Positions 15,483 through 22,946 of a DNA stretch of 64,000 nucleotides are shown piece by piece; position 1 is the stretch's first letter; every line of letters starts with the position of its first letter. The stretch lies in contig NZ_LWLS01000083.1 in NCBI RefSeq assembly GCF_001905095.1, positions 186,001 to 250,000 of the forward strand, written 5' to 3'. The position numbers and the translations under genes were made by a program. This DNA is from Micromonospora sp. CB01531. GTDB taxonomy: Bacteria > Actinomycetota > Actinomycetes > Mycobacteriales > Micromonosporaceae. The notes below the pieces were generated by a model, which saw only the letters and a list, made by a program, of their open reading frames with translations, ran no database searches and had not been told where the DNA came from.

Positions 15483-16463
15483 TCAGTACCCTAGCCGGCC
15501 GCGAAAGTAGTCGATGGTGCGCCGGAGGCCGTCTTCGGGCGCCACGGTCGGTTCGTACCCCAACAGCTCACGGGCGAGGGTGAGATCCGGGCGGCGCATC
15601 TCCGGATCGTCGGCGGCGCGAGTGATGTAGCTCACCTCGGAGCTGCTTCCGGTCAGCGACACGATCGTCTCCGCCAGTTGCCGCATCGACATCTCGTGTT
15701 CCGTGCCGCAGTTGATCGGGCCGGTCTCGGTCGAGTCGAGCAGCAGCAGGATGCCCCGCACCAGATCGTCCACGTAGCAGATCGACCGGGTCTGGTCGCC
15801 GGTGCCGTGCACGGTGATCGGCTCGCCGCGCAGCGCCTGGGAGATGAAGGTCGGGATGGCCCGGCCGTCGTCCGGCCGCATCCGCGGGCCGTACGTGTTG
15901 AAGATCCGGACGATGGCGGTGTCGGTGCCCCGGCTGCGGTGGTAGGCCATGGTGGCCGCCTCCGAGAAGCGCTTCGCCTCGTCGTAGACGCTCCGGATGC
16001 CGACCGGGTTGACGTTGCCCCAGTACGTCTCGCGCTGCGGATGCTCCTTCGGGTCCCCGTACGCCTCGGACGTGGAGGCCATCAGGAACCGGGCGCCGTC
16101 GGCGGTGGCCCGCTCCAGCAGCGCCAGGGTGGCGACCGAGCCGACCCGCAGGATCTCCACCGGCAGCTTCTCGAAGTCGGTGGGGCTGGCCGGGGAGGCC
16201 ATGTGCAGGATCGCGTCGAACCGCTCGGCCATGGCCGGGTGGTGGGTCGGCAGCCCCTCGGAGACGTCCGCCTCGATCAGGGTGAAGGTCGGCTTCTCCA
16301 GCAGGTGGGAGATGTTGTCCTTGGACCCGGTGACGAAGTTGTCCAGCACCACGACCGTGCAGCCGCGCTCGATGAGCCGATCGACCAGGTGCGACGGCAC
16401 GAAGCCGGCGCCGCCGGTGACGAGGATGCGGTGTCCGGGGCCGAAACGGGGAGCAACCTTCAT
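15483..16463 (-). CDS. NAD-dependent epimerase/dehydratase, UDP-glucuronate decarboxylase-like
   Basis: A 326-residue extended short-chain dehydrogenase. It would convert UDP-glucuronate to UDP-xylose or a related nucleotide sugar. The active site Tyr160-x3-Lys164 lies in GNVNPVGIRSVYDEAKRFSE, the block typical of UXS enzymes, with STSEAYG at 130-136. The cofactor loop reads TGGAGFVPSH: the third glycine of GxxGxxG is replaced by Pro23. ATG 16463 follows TAGGCT by 7 bases. It lies next to the LCP genes, consistent with supplying sugars for surface polymers. The exact substrate is not certain. Confidence 0.85.
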   Translation of the reverse strand: MKVAPRFGPGHRILVTGGAGFVPSHLVDRLIERGCTVVVLDNFVTGSKDNISHLLEKPTFTLIEADVSEGLPTHHPAMAERFDAILHMASPASPTDFEKLPVEILRVGSVATLALLERATADGARFLMASTSEAYGDPKEHPQRETYWGNVNPVGIRSVYDEAKRFSEAATMAYHRSRGTDTAIVRIFNTYGPRMRPDDGRAIPTFISQALRGEPITVHGTGDQTRSICYVDDLVRGILLLLDSTETGPINCGTEHEMSMRQLAETIVSLTGSSSEVSYITRAADDPEMRRPDLTLARELLGYEPTVAPEDGLRRTIDYFRGRLGY

Positions 16464-16470
16464 GCCGGCC

Positions 16471-16476
16471 AGCCTA
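16471..16476 (-). promoter_or_regulatory. -10 box of a leaderless epimerase promoter
   Basis: TAGGCT on the minus strand, 7 bases before ATG 16463. This selects ATG 16463 rather than the in-frame upstream start at 16517. Confidence 0.5.
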
Positions 16477-16486
16477 CTCAAGCGAA

Positions 16487-16516
16487 TGGGCCGGAGCCGA
16501 CGCCGGCTCCGGCCCA
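16487..16516 (-). terminator. terminator hairpin after the acetate symporter
   Basis: A 13-bp perfect stem (TGGGCCGGAGCCG / CGGCTCCGGCCCA) with an ACGC loop lies just past the symporter stop (16532, minus) and before the epimerase promoter. Confidence 0.75.
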
Positions 16517-16531
16517 CCCGCGGTTGGGTCG

Positions 16532-18205
16532 TCAGTGCGCGCCCGCTCCGGTGAGGGAACGAACCTCCAGTTCCGCGTACTTCTCCTCGTCGTGCTCCTT
16601 CGACAGCAGGGTGCCGATCCAGCCGCAGAGGAACCCGAACGGGATCGAGATGATGCCCGGGTTGGACAGCGGGAACCAGTGCCAGTCGTGGTCCGGGAAC
16701 ATGGCCGTCGGCGCCCCGGAGACCACCGGGGAGAAGAAGACCAGTACCACGGCGGCGAGCAGGCCGCCGTAGATCGCCCAGACCGCACCGGAGGTGTTGA
16801 ACCGCCTCCAGAACAGGCTGTAGAGGATCGCCGGCAGGTTGCCCGAGGCGGCCACCGCGAAGGCCAGCGCCACCAGGAAGGCCACGTTCAGGCTCTGCGC
16901 GAAGATCGACAGGACGATCGAGATCGCGCCGATCACCAGGGCGGAGATCCGGGCGACGTTCACCTCCTGCCGCTCGGACGCCTGGCCGTCCTTGACCACG
17001 TTGGCGTAGAAGTCGTGCGCCAGGCTGGACGACGAGGCCAGGGTGAGCCCGGCGACCACGGCCAGGATGGTGGCGAACGCGACCGCCGCGATGATCGCCA
17101 GCAGGGTCGCGCCGCCCAGGTCGCCGCCGAGGAACTTGATCCCCAGCGCCTCGGCGAGCTGTGGCGCCGCGGTGTTGCCGGCCTTGTCCTGCGCGGTGAT
17201 CGCCTGGCCGCCCACCATCGCCGCGGCCCCGAAGCCCAGGGCCAGGGTGAGCAGGTAGAAGGTGCCGATGATGCCGATCGCCCAGAGCACGCTCTTGCGT
17301 GCCGCCTTCGCCGTCGGCACCGTGTAGAAGCGGATCAGGATGTGCGGCAGGCCGGCCGTGCCGAGCACCAGCGCGATGCCGAGCGACAGCAGGTCCATCT
17401 TGTTGTAGAAGGTCTGCGTCGCGTCGCCGGCCTTCTCGACGCCGTACCGCAGGCCCGGTTCGAGGAAGGCGTCACCCTTGCCGGAGGCGGCGGCGGCGTC
17501 GCCCAGCAGCGACGACAGGTTGAACTTGTAGTGCGCCAGCACCAGCAGGGTCATCACGATGGCGCCGCTCATGAGCAGGAACGCCTTGACGATCTGCACG
17601 TACGTGGTGCCCTTCATGCCGCCCACGGTGACGTAGATGATCATCAGGGCGCCGACCAGGATGATGGTGGCGACCTTCGCGGTGTCGGCGTCCATGCCGA
17701 GGAAGGTGGTGCCCGGCTTGATGCCGAGCAGCAGCGCGACCAGCGCGCCCGCGCCGACCATCTGGGCCAGCAGGTAGAAGATCGAGACGGTGATCGTGGA
17801 GACTGCCGCCGCCGTCCGCACCGGGCGCTGGCGCATCCGGAACGCCAGCACGTCGGCCATGGTGTAGCGGCCGGAGTTGCGCAGCAGTTCGGCGACGAGC
17901 AGCAGCGCCACCAGCCAGGCGACCAGGAAGCCGATCGAGTAGAGGAAGCCGTCGTAGCCGTACAGGGCGATGATGCCGGCGATACCGAGGAACGACGCCG
18001 CCGACATGTAGTCGCCACCGATCGCCATGCCGTTCTGGAAGCCGGAGAAGGACCGGCCGCCGGCGTAGAAGTCGGTGGCCGTCTTCGTCTGCCGGCTGGC
18101 CCAGACGGTGATCGCCAGCGTGATCGCCACGAAGACCAGGAAGAGGGTGATGGTGAGGTTGCGGGCGGTGGTGCTGCCCGCCTCAGCCGCGAGGAGAGTC
18201 GTCAT
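16532..18205 (-). CDS. actP: cation/acetate symporter, sodium:solute symporter family
   Basis: This predicts a 557-residue, roughly 13-helix membrane protein of the SSS family. The ActP/MctC subgroup is suggested by FYAGGRSFSGFQNGMAIGGD and YMSAASFLGIAG near the N terminus, the GGMKGTTYVQIVKA loop, and GTAGLPHILIRFYTVP in the middle. It should take up acetate or another short monocarboxylate with a cation. Its start (18205) overlaps the end of the DUF485 gene by 23 bases, the usual yjcH-actP pairing. The substrate is inferred from the family and the pairing. Confidence 0.92.
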   Translation of the reverse strand: MTTLLAAEAGSTTARNLTITLFLVFVAITLAITVWASRQTKTATDFYAGGRSFSGFQNGMAIGGDYMSAASFLGIAGIIALYGYDGFLYSIGFLVAWLVALLLVAELLRNSGRYTMADVLAFRMRQRPVRTAAAVSTITVSIFYLLAQMVGAGALVALLLGIKPGTTFLGMDADTAKVATIILVGALMIIYVTVGGMKGTTYVQIVKAFLLMSGAIVMTLLVLAHYKFNLSSLLGDAAAASGKGDAFLEPGLRYGVEKAGDATQTFYNKMDLLSLGIALVLGTAGLPHILIRFYTVPTAKAARKSVLWAIGIIGTFYLLTLALGFGAAAMVGGQAITAQDKAGNTAAPQLAEALGIKFLGGDLGGATLLAIIAAVAFATILAVVAGLTLASSSSLAHDFYANVVKDGQASERQEVNVARISALVIGAISIVLSIFAQSLNVAFLVALAFAVAASGNLPAILYSLFWRRFNTSGAVWAIYGGLLAAVVLVFFSPVVSGAPTAMFPDHDWHWFPLSNPGIISIPFGFLCGWIGTLLSKEHDEEKYAELEVRSLTGAGAH

Positions 18206-18551
18206 GGGTCACCTCCCCGATCTCGGCGCGGATCCGGTCGGCGACCGGGTCGATCCGCCGGTCGGCGAACCGGGCGTAGAGCCACGCGATGACGAACGTC
18301 GAGACGAACTGGAGCAAGCCGAAGACCAGGGCGACGTTGACGTTCCCGAAGAGCTTCGTGCCCATGAAGCCCCGCGCGTACGCGGAGAGGATGACGTAGA
18401 GCGCGTACCACAGGAAGAACGCGACGGTCATCGGGAAGACGAAGCCGCGCAGCGCGCGCCGCAACCCGGCGAACTCGTCCGACCGCTGTACGGCGAGATA
18501 CCGCTCCGCCGGGGACTCGGCCGGTGCGGACGCGGGTGTGTCCGTGGACAT
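18183..18551 (-). CDS. DUF485 family membrane protein, symporter partner (YjcH-like)
   Basis: The 122-residue protein has two transmembrane helices: about 38-58 (FVFPMTVAFFLWYALYVILS) and about 75-97 (NVALVFGLLQFVSTFVIAWL). The YARGFM motif between them is the DUF485 signature. Such proteins are encoded just before acetate symporters; here the frames overlap by 23 bases, so co-translation is likely. ATG 18551 is used: the longer frame upstream has no homology and crosses the intergenic region. Confidence 0.9.
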   Translation of the reverse strand: MSTDTPASAPAESPAERYLAVQRSDEFAGLRRALRGFVFPMTVAFFLWYALYVILSAYARGFMGTKLFGNVNVALVFGLLQFVSTFVIAWLYARFADRRIDPVADRIRAEIGEVTHDDSPRG

Positions 18552-18731
18552 CTGTGGATCACCACCTTCGCAGGCGTGGGGGAGTTTCGCGCACGGTAGA
18601 GAGCACGCTCCCAACCGGGGAAGGCGCAGACCGATTCCGGTCACCCGCTGCGCCGAACGGTCGCCCCCCTGCGCCGAGTGACCCAGGTCACTCCGGTCAC
18701 CGGCTGTCGCCCGATCTCCGACCCGGATGCG

Positions 18732-18775
18732 TTGATCGACTCCAGGTCCGCAGGCTGCTTGATCGACTCCGGGTC
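18732..18775. repeat. two direct copies of a 17-base sequence
   Basis: TTGATCGACTCC(A/G)GGTC occurs at 18732-18748 and 18759-18775 (16 of 17 bases identical, 27-base period) in the gap between the DUF485 gene and the flavin-reductase-like gene. The gap (18552-18837) holds no gene I can support. The repeats could be binding sites or a fragment of a dispersed repeat. Confidence 0.4.
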
Positions 18776-18837
18776 GCTGATCCGGCGCCATCGCGGGTGC
18801 CCGGACACCGCCATGTCGGCGAGCTGGCGCGTCCCGG

Positions 18838-19593
18838 TCAGCCCAGCTCGTGGTAGCGGCCCCGGTAATGAAGCAGGGGGGCCGTCTCCTCGGCCAGCTC
18901 GACCGTCTCGATGGTGGCCTCGACCAGCAGCCCCCAGCCGTACTCCCGGGCACTGTCGAGCTGGCAGCCGGCCCACGCGCCCGCGTCGGCCGGGACCGGT
19001 CCGTACGGGGTGTCGATCCAGGAGCCGATGGCGAAGAGGCCGCCAGGGGACGGGAAGAGGCCGGCAAAGCGGTCGGCGAGCTGCCGGTGCGGCGGACCCA
19101 GCGGCGCGACCGCGAACCTCCCCGCCGCCTCCGCGGCCGCCCACAGGTCGGACTCCGGGTCGATCAGCCCGAGCAGCCGGTCCGGCTCCCCCTCGGCGAC
19201 CAGGGTGGACGAGACCGTCAGTCCCGCCGGCCCGGGTGCCGTCCAGAGCGTGACCGGGGCGGCCAGCCGACCACGCAACCGGCGGGCCGGGGAACGCTGC
19301 CCGGCCGGCACGGCGAACGGGTCGGTGTGGTGGATCTCGGCACCCGGCTCAGGATTCACGTGAAACATTGTGCCGCCCCGGGCCCGCGCCCAACCGAGGA
19401 AGCGCTCGTGCAGGTCGCCGGGGTGGTCGTGACCGTTCAGCCGAGCGAGCTGCTCGCCGGCCTCGGCCATTAGCCCACCCAGGTACACCAGCAACGCCGT
19501 CCGGTCGTGCCGGTACTCGACCAGCAGGGCGAGCCGGGCCGGCTGGCACGGCCAGTGCGCGCCACACGCCCGACACCGCCACAGTGGCCGCAT
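18838..19593 (-). CDS. zinc-ribbon protein fused to a flavin-reductase-like domain
   Basis: One continuous 251-residue frame joins two parts. Residues 1-80 start MRPLWRCRACGAHWPCQPARL, with a CxxC and a third Cys, then a helical region with YRHDRTALLVYLGGLMAEAG. That part resembles short actinobacterial proteins often named 'flavin reductase' next to true reductases. Residues about 85-251 (DPFAVPAGQRSPARRLRGRL, LWTAPGPAGLTVSSTLVAEG, LLHYRGRYHELG) match the FMN-binding flavin reductase fold. An internal ATG at about 19370 would give the reductase part alone. I cannot decide between a real fusion and two overlapping in-frame starts. Confidence 0.6.
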   Translation of the reverse strand: MRPLWRCRACGAHWPCQPARLALLVEYRHDRTALLVYLGGLMAEAGEQLARLNGHDHPGDLHERFLGWARARGGTMFHVNPEPGAEIHHTDPFAVPAGQRSPARRLRGRLAAPVTLWTAPGPAGLTVSSTLVAEGEPDRLLGLIDPESDLWAAAEAAGRFAVAPLGPPHRQLADRFAGLFPSPGGLFAIGSWIDTPYGPVPADAGAWAGCQLDSAREYGWGLLVEATIETVELAEETAPLLHYRGRYHELG

Positions 19594-19732
19594 CGGCAGA
19601 TGCCCCGCCCTCACCGCCACTCACCGTCCCGCTCGCGGCGATCCTCGCGCAGTCCACCCAAGGGGGCTCCGGCAGATCTTGGACGAAACCGGCCCTTCCA
19701 GGGGCCGATCGATACCAAGGTCTGCTTGGTGG

Positions 19733-19975
19733 TCACCAGCGGCCGCCGTTCGCCCGCCACGTTTGCGCCGGGGTGAGCCATCCAGCCCGGCCCGGTCGCG
19801 GGAAGGCCACCGTCGGCTGGGACGCCCAGGCCGGCGCGGCGTTCGGCCGGGCCGAGGCCGCCGCCGGGTACGGCGAGACCGCCGGGTACGGCCGGGTGGC
19901 GGCCGGGGGTGGTGGCAGGACTTTCCGGTACGCGTGCGCGGCGGCGTTCCGGCAGCGGCGGAACTGGGCGAACAT
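19733..19975 (-). CDS. small proline/alanine-rich protein divergent from the XRE regulator
   Basis: An ideal AGGAGG lies 6 bases before ATG 19975, opening an 80-residue frame. The N terminus is basic (MFAQFRRCRNAAAHAYRKVL). The middle is Pro/Ala/Tyr-rich with three PYPA repeats. The C terminus GWLTPAQTWRANGGRW resembles, from memory, the tail of small Micromonosporaceae proteins found beside XRE/DUF397 genes. No signal peptide or known domain. It is divergent from the XRE gene, with a 13-bp hairpin between them. It is most probably a real but undescribed small gene. Confidence 0.55.
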   Translation of the reverse strand: MFAQFRRCRNAAAHAYRKVLPPPPAATRPYPAVSPYPAAASARPNAAPAWASQPTVAFPRPGRAGWLTPAQTWRANGGRW

Positions 19976-19999
19976 CGGGTGCCTCCTCTGGTCGGACGA

Positions 20000-20033
20000 G
20001 GTCGCCCCGGCCGGGGGAATGGCCGGGGCGACC
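20000..20033. promoter_or_regulatory. 13-bp hairpin in the divergent intergenic region
   Basis: A perfect inverted repeat (GGTCGCCCCGGCC-N8-GGCCGGGGCGACC) lies 25-58 bases upstream of the small minus-strand gene and about 140 bases upstream of the XRE gene. It is placed like a 5'-leader attenuator for the small gene rather than a terminator of any gene seen here. Confidence 0.4.
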
Positions 20034-20151
20034 GGCGCAGGACCGGCCGCCGGGTCGTCGCCTCCACCAGCCGGGCCGCGTGTCTCCACCCTGGACTCGA
20101 CGGCGTCGGCAGGGGAGGATGCCAGGGCTTACTACACAGCGCGGTCACGTA

Positions 20152-20168
20152 CTTACCGGAGAGGTAAG
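20152..20168 (+). promoter_or_regulatory. palindrome enclosing the SD of the XRE regulator
   Basis: CTTACC-GGAGA-GGTAAG is a perfect 6-bp inverted repeat with a 5-base centre. It contains the Shine-Dalgarno GGAGAGG and ends one base before ATG 20170. It could be the operator for autoregulation by the XRE protein, or an RNA hairpin hiding the SD. Confidence 0.45.
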
Positions 20169-20169
20169 G

Positions 20170-20955
20170 ATGAACATCGAGATGTGGATCCGGGCGCTCA
20201 AGGCCGCCCGGGCCGGTGCGGACGTCTCCCAGGAAGGGCTGGCTGCCCTGATCAAGTGGAGTCCGTCCACGGTCGCCGCGATCGAGACCGGCCGTCGACG
20301 GCCGACCATGGAGTTCGCTGTCGCCGCCGACCAGGCCCTCGGCACCGGCGGCCTCCTCGCCGAACTGCTCAAAGCCGCAGACCAGGAGCGTGGGCCGTCG
20401 TGGTTTGTGCCCTGGCGGGGTTACGAGCAGCAGGCGATGCGGTTGCGGGCCTTCGAGGCGTGCTTGGTGCCCGGCCTGCTCCAGACCGAGGATTACGCGA
20501 GGGCTGTCATCTCCACCGGTGGCCTCCATCCACCAGCCATGGTGGACGAACTGGTGGCTGTCCGGATGGAGCGTCAACAGTTGCTGCACCGTGACCAGCC
20601 GCCGCATTTCGTCTTCATGCTGGACGAGACCGCCGTGCGGCGGCCGGTGGGCGGACCGCCAGTGCTCGACGCTCAACTGGGGCGGCTACTGGAGGTGGCC
20701 GAGCTTCCGTCTGTGCGCCTGCACGTCATTCCGTTGGCCGTGGGCGAGCACGCGGGGCTTGGTGGCGGCTTCGTGCTGGCCGAGTTGCCGGACGCTGACC
20801 AGGTGCTCTACCTGGAGAACGCTGCCCGGGGCCACGTCGTCGACGACCCCGAGACGATCGGCTTGATCGAGCGGAAGTGGGATAGCCTCCTCGGCGAAGC
20901 GCTGTCCACGGGAGCCTCGCTGGATCTGATCCGGAAGTTGAAGGTGACGCCATGA
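20170..20955 (+). CDS. XRE family transcriptional regulator with DUF5753 domain (WhiJ-like)
   Basis: The 261-residue protein has an N-terminal helix-turn-helix (about 7-60: LKAARAGADVSQEGLAALI, then IETGRRRPTMEFAVAADQAL). The DUF5753 domain follows (about 80-255), with AFEACLVPGLLQTEDYARAV and LGRLLEVAELPSVRLHVIPL. This is the WhiJ family, abundant in developing actinomycetes and paired with DUF397 proteins, which are thought to modulate DNA binding. The stop overlaps the DUF397 start (ATGA). A palindrome covers its SD, suggesting autoregulation. Confidence 0.92.
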   Translation: MNIEMWIRALKAARAGADVSQEGLAALIKWSPSTVAAIETGRRRPTMEFAVAADQALGTGGLLAELLKAADQERGPSWFVPWRGYEQQAMRLRAFEACLVPGLLQTEDYARAVISTGGLHPPAMVDELVAVRMERQQLLHRDQPPHFVFMLDETAVRRPVGGPPVLDAQLGRLLEVAELPSVRLHVIPLAVGEHAGLGGGFVLAELPDADQVLYLENAARGHVVDDPETIGLIERKWDSLLGEALSTGASLDLIRKLKVTP

Positions 20956-21149
20956 CCATCGCCGAGCCCTGCTGGCGCAAGTCGTCCCGTTCGACCGACT
21001 CCGGCGGCAACTGTGTCGAGGTGGCGGACAATCTGCCTGGGGTGGTGCTGGTCCGGGACAGCAAGGATCGATCCGGCCCGACGCTCTCGTTCACCCCCGA
21101 CGCCTGGCGCTCCCTCGTCGCCGCTTTCCGGACCGGCCACCTGGACTGA
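20952..21149 (+). CDS. DUF397 domain-containing protein
   Basis: This is the 65-residue partner of the XRE regulator. The family signature is complete: WRKSSRSTDSGGNCVEVAD at 8-26, then VLVRDSKDRSGPTLSFTPDAW. Its ATG overlaps the regulator's TGA (ATGA), so the two are translationally coupled. In Streptomyces, WhiJ/DUF397-type pairs (also called Scr1/Scr2) affect development and antibiotic production. The pair has toxin-antitoxin-like architecture, but toxicity is not established here. Confidence 0.93.
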   Translation: MTIAEPCWRKSSRSTDSGGNCVEVADNLPGVVLVRDSKDRSGPTLSFTPDAWRSLVAAFRTGHLD

Positions 21150-21251
21150 CCACCCCGAAGATCGCGCTCGATCCAGGAAACAGTGGCCCCGGACGGCGTG
21201 GGACGCCACTACTTCCCGGTTCGCGCGCGATCATCGGGCGGCGAGTGCGGG

Positions 21252-22946
21252 TCAGCGACGGGGCGTGACCGCGGCCAGCAGTTCCGACTGGCGGCGGTCC
21301 AGCACGTCCCCGGCCAGGTAGGAGCCGAGCAGCGCGGCCCCCAACCCGTAGGCCAGACCGATCGGCAGGGCCAGCCAGAGCCAGAGGTCACCGAGCAGTG
21401 CCGCCGCCACCACCATCGGCACCGCCGCGGCGGTCGAGGCGATCATGGACAGCAGGGCGAGGAAGCTCTTCGCCACCCCGGCGCCGGTGTTCATGGCGAA
21501 CGGGTTGCTCGTCTCCGGCAGCGCGTACGCGCCGAGCACCGAGACGAACGCGTTGATCGCGAGCCCGCTGCCGTACGCGGCGAACAGTGCGCCGGCCATC
21601 ACGCCGAGCCAACCCGGGTGTCGCAGCAGCGCGGCGAGGATGACCGCGACCGCCACGAGCAGCGGCACCACGTAGATCGCGAACGCGGTCATCCGGGCGC
21701 GCAGTTCCAGCCGTCCCGGCACGCCGGCCACCACGTTGGCCGCGTACGCGCTGCCGTCGAAGCCGAACTGGTTGGCCACGGTGAGCGACGCGACAACCCC
21801 GACGAAGATCAGCGAGAGGCTGACCAGCACCGGCGACGAGTCCGCGGTCACCTCGCCGAACGCGTGCGTGTCCTCCACGGCCAACCGGGCGCCGCCCACG
21901 TTGACCATCACCGGCACGAAGATGCCGACCACCGCGATGGTGATCAGGTTGGCCCGCCGCCGGGCGTCCCGCCACCAGTACCGGGCCTCCCGGGCGACCA
22001 GCGCGCCGAACCGGTCCCGCCGGGCCCAGCCGGCCGCTCGTGGGAAGAGTTGGGCCACCGCCTCGCCGACCGTGCCGCGCCGGTCCCGGGACGGCCCGGC
22101 GCTCACCGCGCCGACCATCGCCGACTCCAGCGAGCGCGACCACCAGAGCAGCAGCGCGCCGATGGCCAGCGCGGTGATCAGCAGCTTCAGCCCGGCGGCC
22201 CAGGCCCGGCCCTCGGCCACGTCGATCCCGGCGGTCCACGGCGCCCCGAACGGGGTCCAACCGACGATCCGGGCCGCGCCGGTCAACTGGTCCCAGTCGG
22301 CCGAACGGACGGCGGCGAGCACCGCGATCTGCAACGGCCCGAGCAGGGCGGCCAGCACCGCGAGCAGCACGGCGGCTAGGTCGCGTACCCGGCGGGAGCG
22401 CAGCATGGTGGCGAAAGCGCTCGTCACCGCGCGGGCGGCGGCCACACAGAGCAGCAGGCCGACGATCACCCCGACCAGTTCCACCAGGGCGGCCGGCCAG
22501 CCGCCCAGCGCGCCGGCGGTGATCACCAGCCCGGTGACCGCGATCAGCGTCGCCAGCACCGGGACGCTGACCAGGGCGGCCGCGAACAGGCCGGTGACCA
22601 GGGCGCGGCGGGACAGCGGGAGCAGCGCGAACCGGGCCGGGTCTAGGGTCTCGTCCACGCCGAAGAAGGCCAGCGGCAGCAGCAGCCAGCCGAGCACCAG
22701 CAGCCCGCCGCCGAAGGCGGCGATCATGAGCGCGTACCGGGACTCGCCGGCCAGGCCGGGCGCGGCCAGGAGGAAGAAGCCGCCGGCGGCGAACCAGAGC
22801 CCGATCACGACGCCCACCACGAAGAGGGCGATCCGCCAGCCCTGGCCGCGGAAGTTGTTGGCCAGCACGCGCAGCTTGAGCCGGACGAAGTGCCGGGCGG
22901 AGACCTGCCGGACCGGCTCGGCGGGCGCGGTCACCGGGACAGCCAC
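21252..22946 (-). CDS. ABC-2 type transporter permease
   Basis: The 564-residue polytopic membrane protein has about 12-14 hydrophobic segments in two halves, the first near LFVVGVVIGLWFAAGGFFLL. DETLDPARFALLPLSRRALV is a segment typical of large actinobacterial ABC-2 exporters. GTG 22946 lies inside the ATPase gene (16-base overlap) with GAGGAG five bases upstream, so it is co-translated with the ATPase. The exported substrate is unknown; drug or lipid export is possible but not shown by sequence. Confidence 0.9.
   Translation of the reverse strand: MAVPVTAPAEPVRQVSARHFVRLKLRVLANNFRGQGWRIALFVVGVVIGLWFAAGGFFLLAAPGLAGESRYALMIAAFGGGLLVLGWLLLPLAFFGVDETLDPARFALLPLSRRALVTGLFAAALVSVPVLATLIAVTGLVITAGALGGWPAALVELVGVIVGLLLCVAAARAVTSAFATMLRSRRVRDLAAVLLAVLAALLGPLQIAVLAAVRSADWDQLTGAARIVGWTPFGAPWTAGIDVAEGRAWAAGLKLLITALAIGALLLWWSRSLESAMVGAVSAGPSRDRRGTVGEAVAQLFPRAAGWARRDRFGALVAREARYWWRDARRRANLITIAVVGIFVPVMVNVGGARLAVEDTHAFGEVTADSSPVLVSLSLIFVGVVASLTVANQFGFDGSAYAANVVAGVPGRLELRARMTAFAIYVVPLLVAVAVILAALLRHPGWLGVMAGALFAAYGSGLAINAFVSVLGAYALPETSNPFAMNTGAGVAKSFLALLSMIASTAAAVPMVVAAALLGDLWLWLALPIGLAYGLGAALLGSYLAGDVLDRRQSELLAAVTPRR

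Noticed and set aside
16535..18292. Plus-strand 585-codon frame opposite the acetate symporter
   Set aside because: Low-complexity His/Arg/Asp/Gln sequence with no domain; the minus-strand frame is a clear SSS transporter.
18838..21149. Toxin-antitoxin system formed by the XRE/DUF397 pair
   Set aside because: The gene order looks TA-like, but these families are developmental regulators in actinomycetes and nothing in the sequence indicates a toxin fold.
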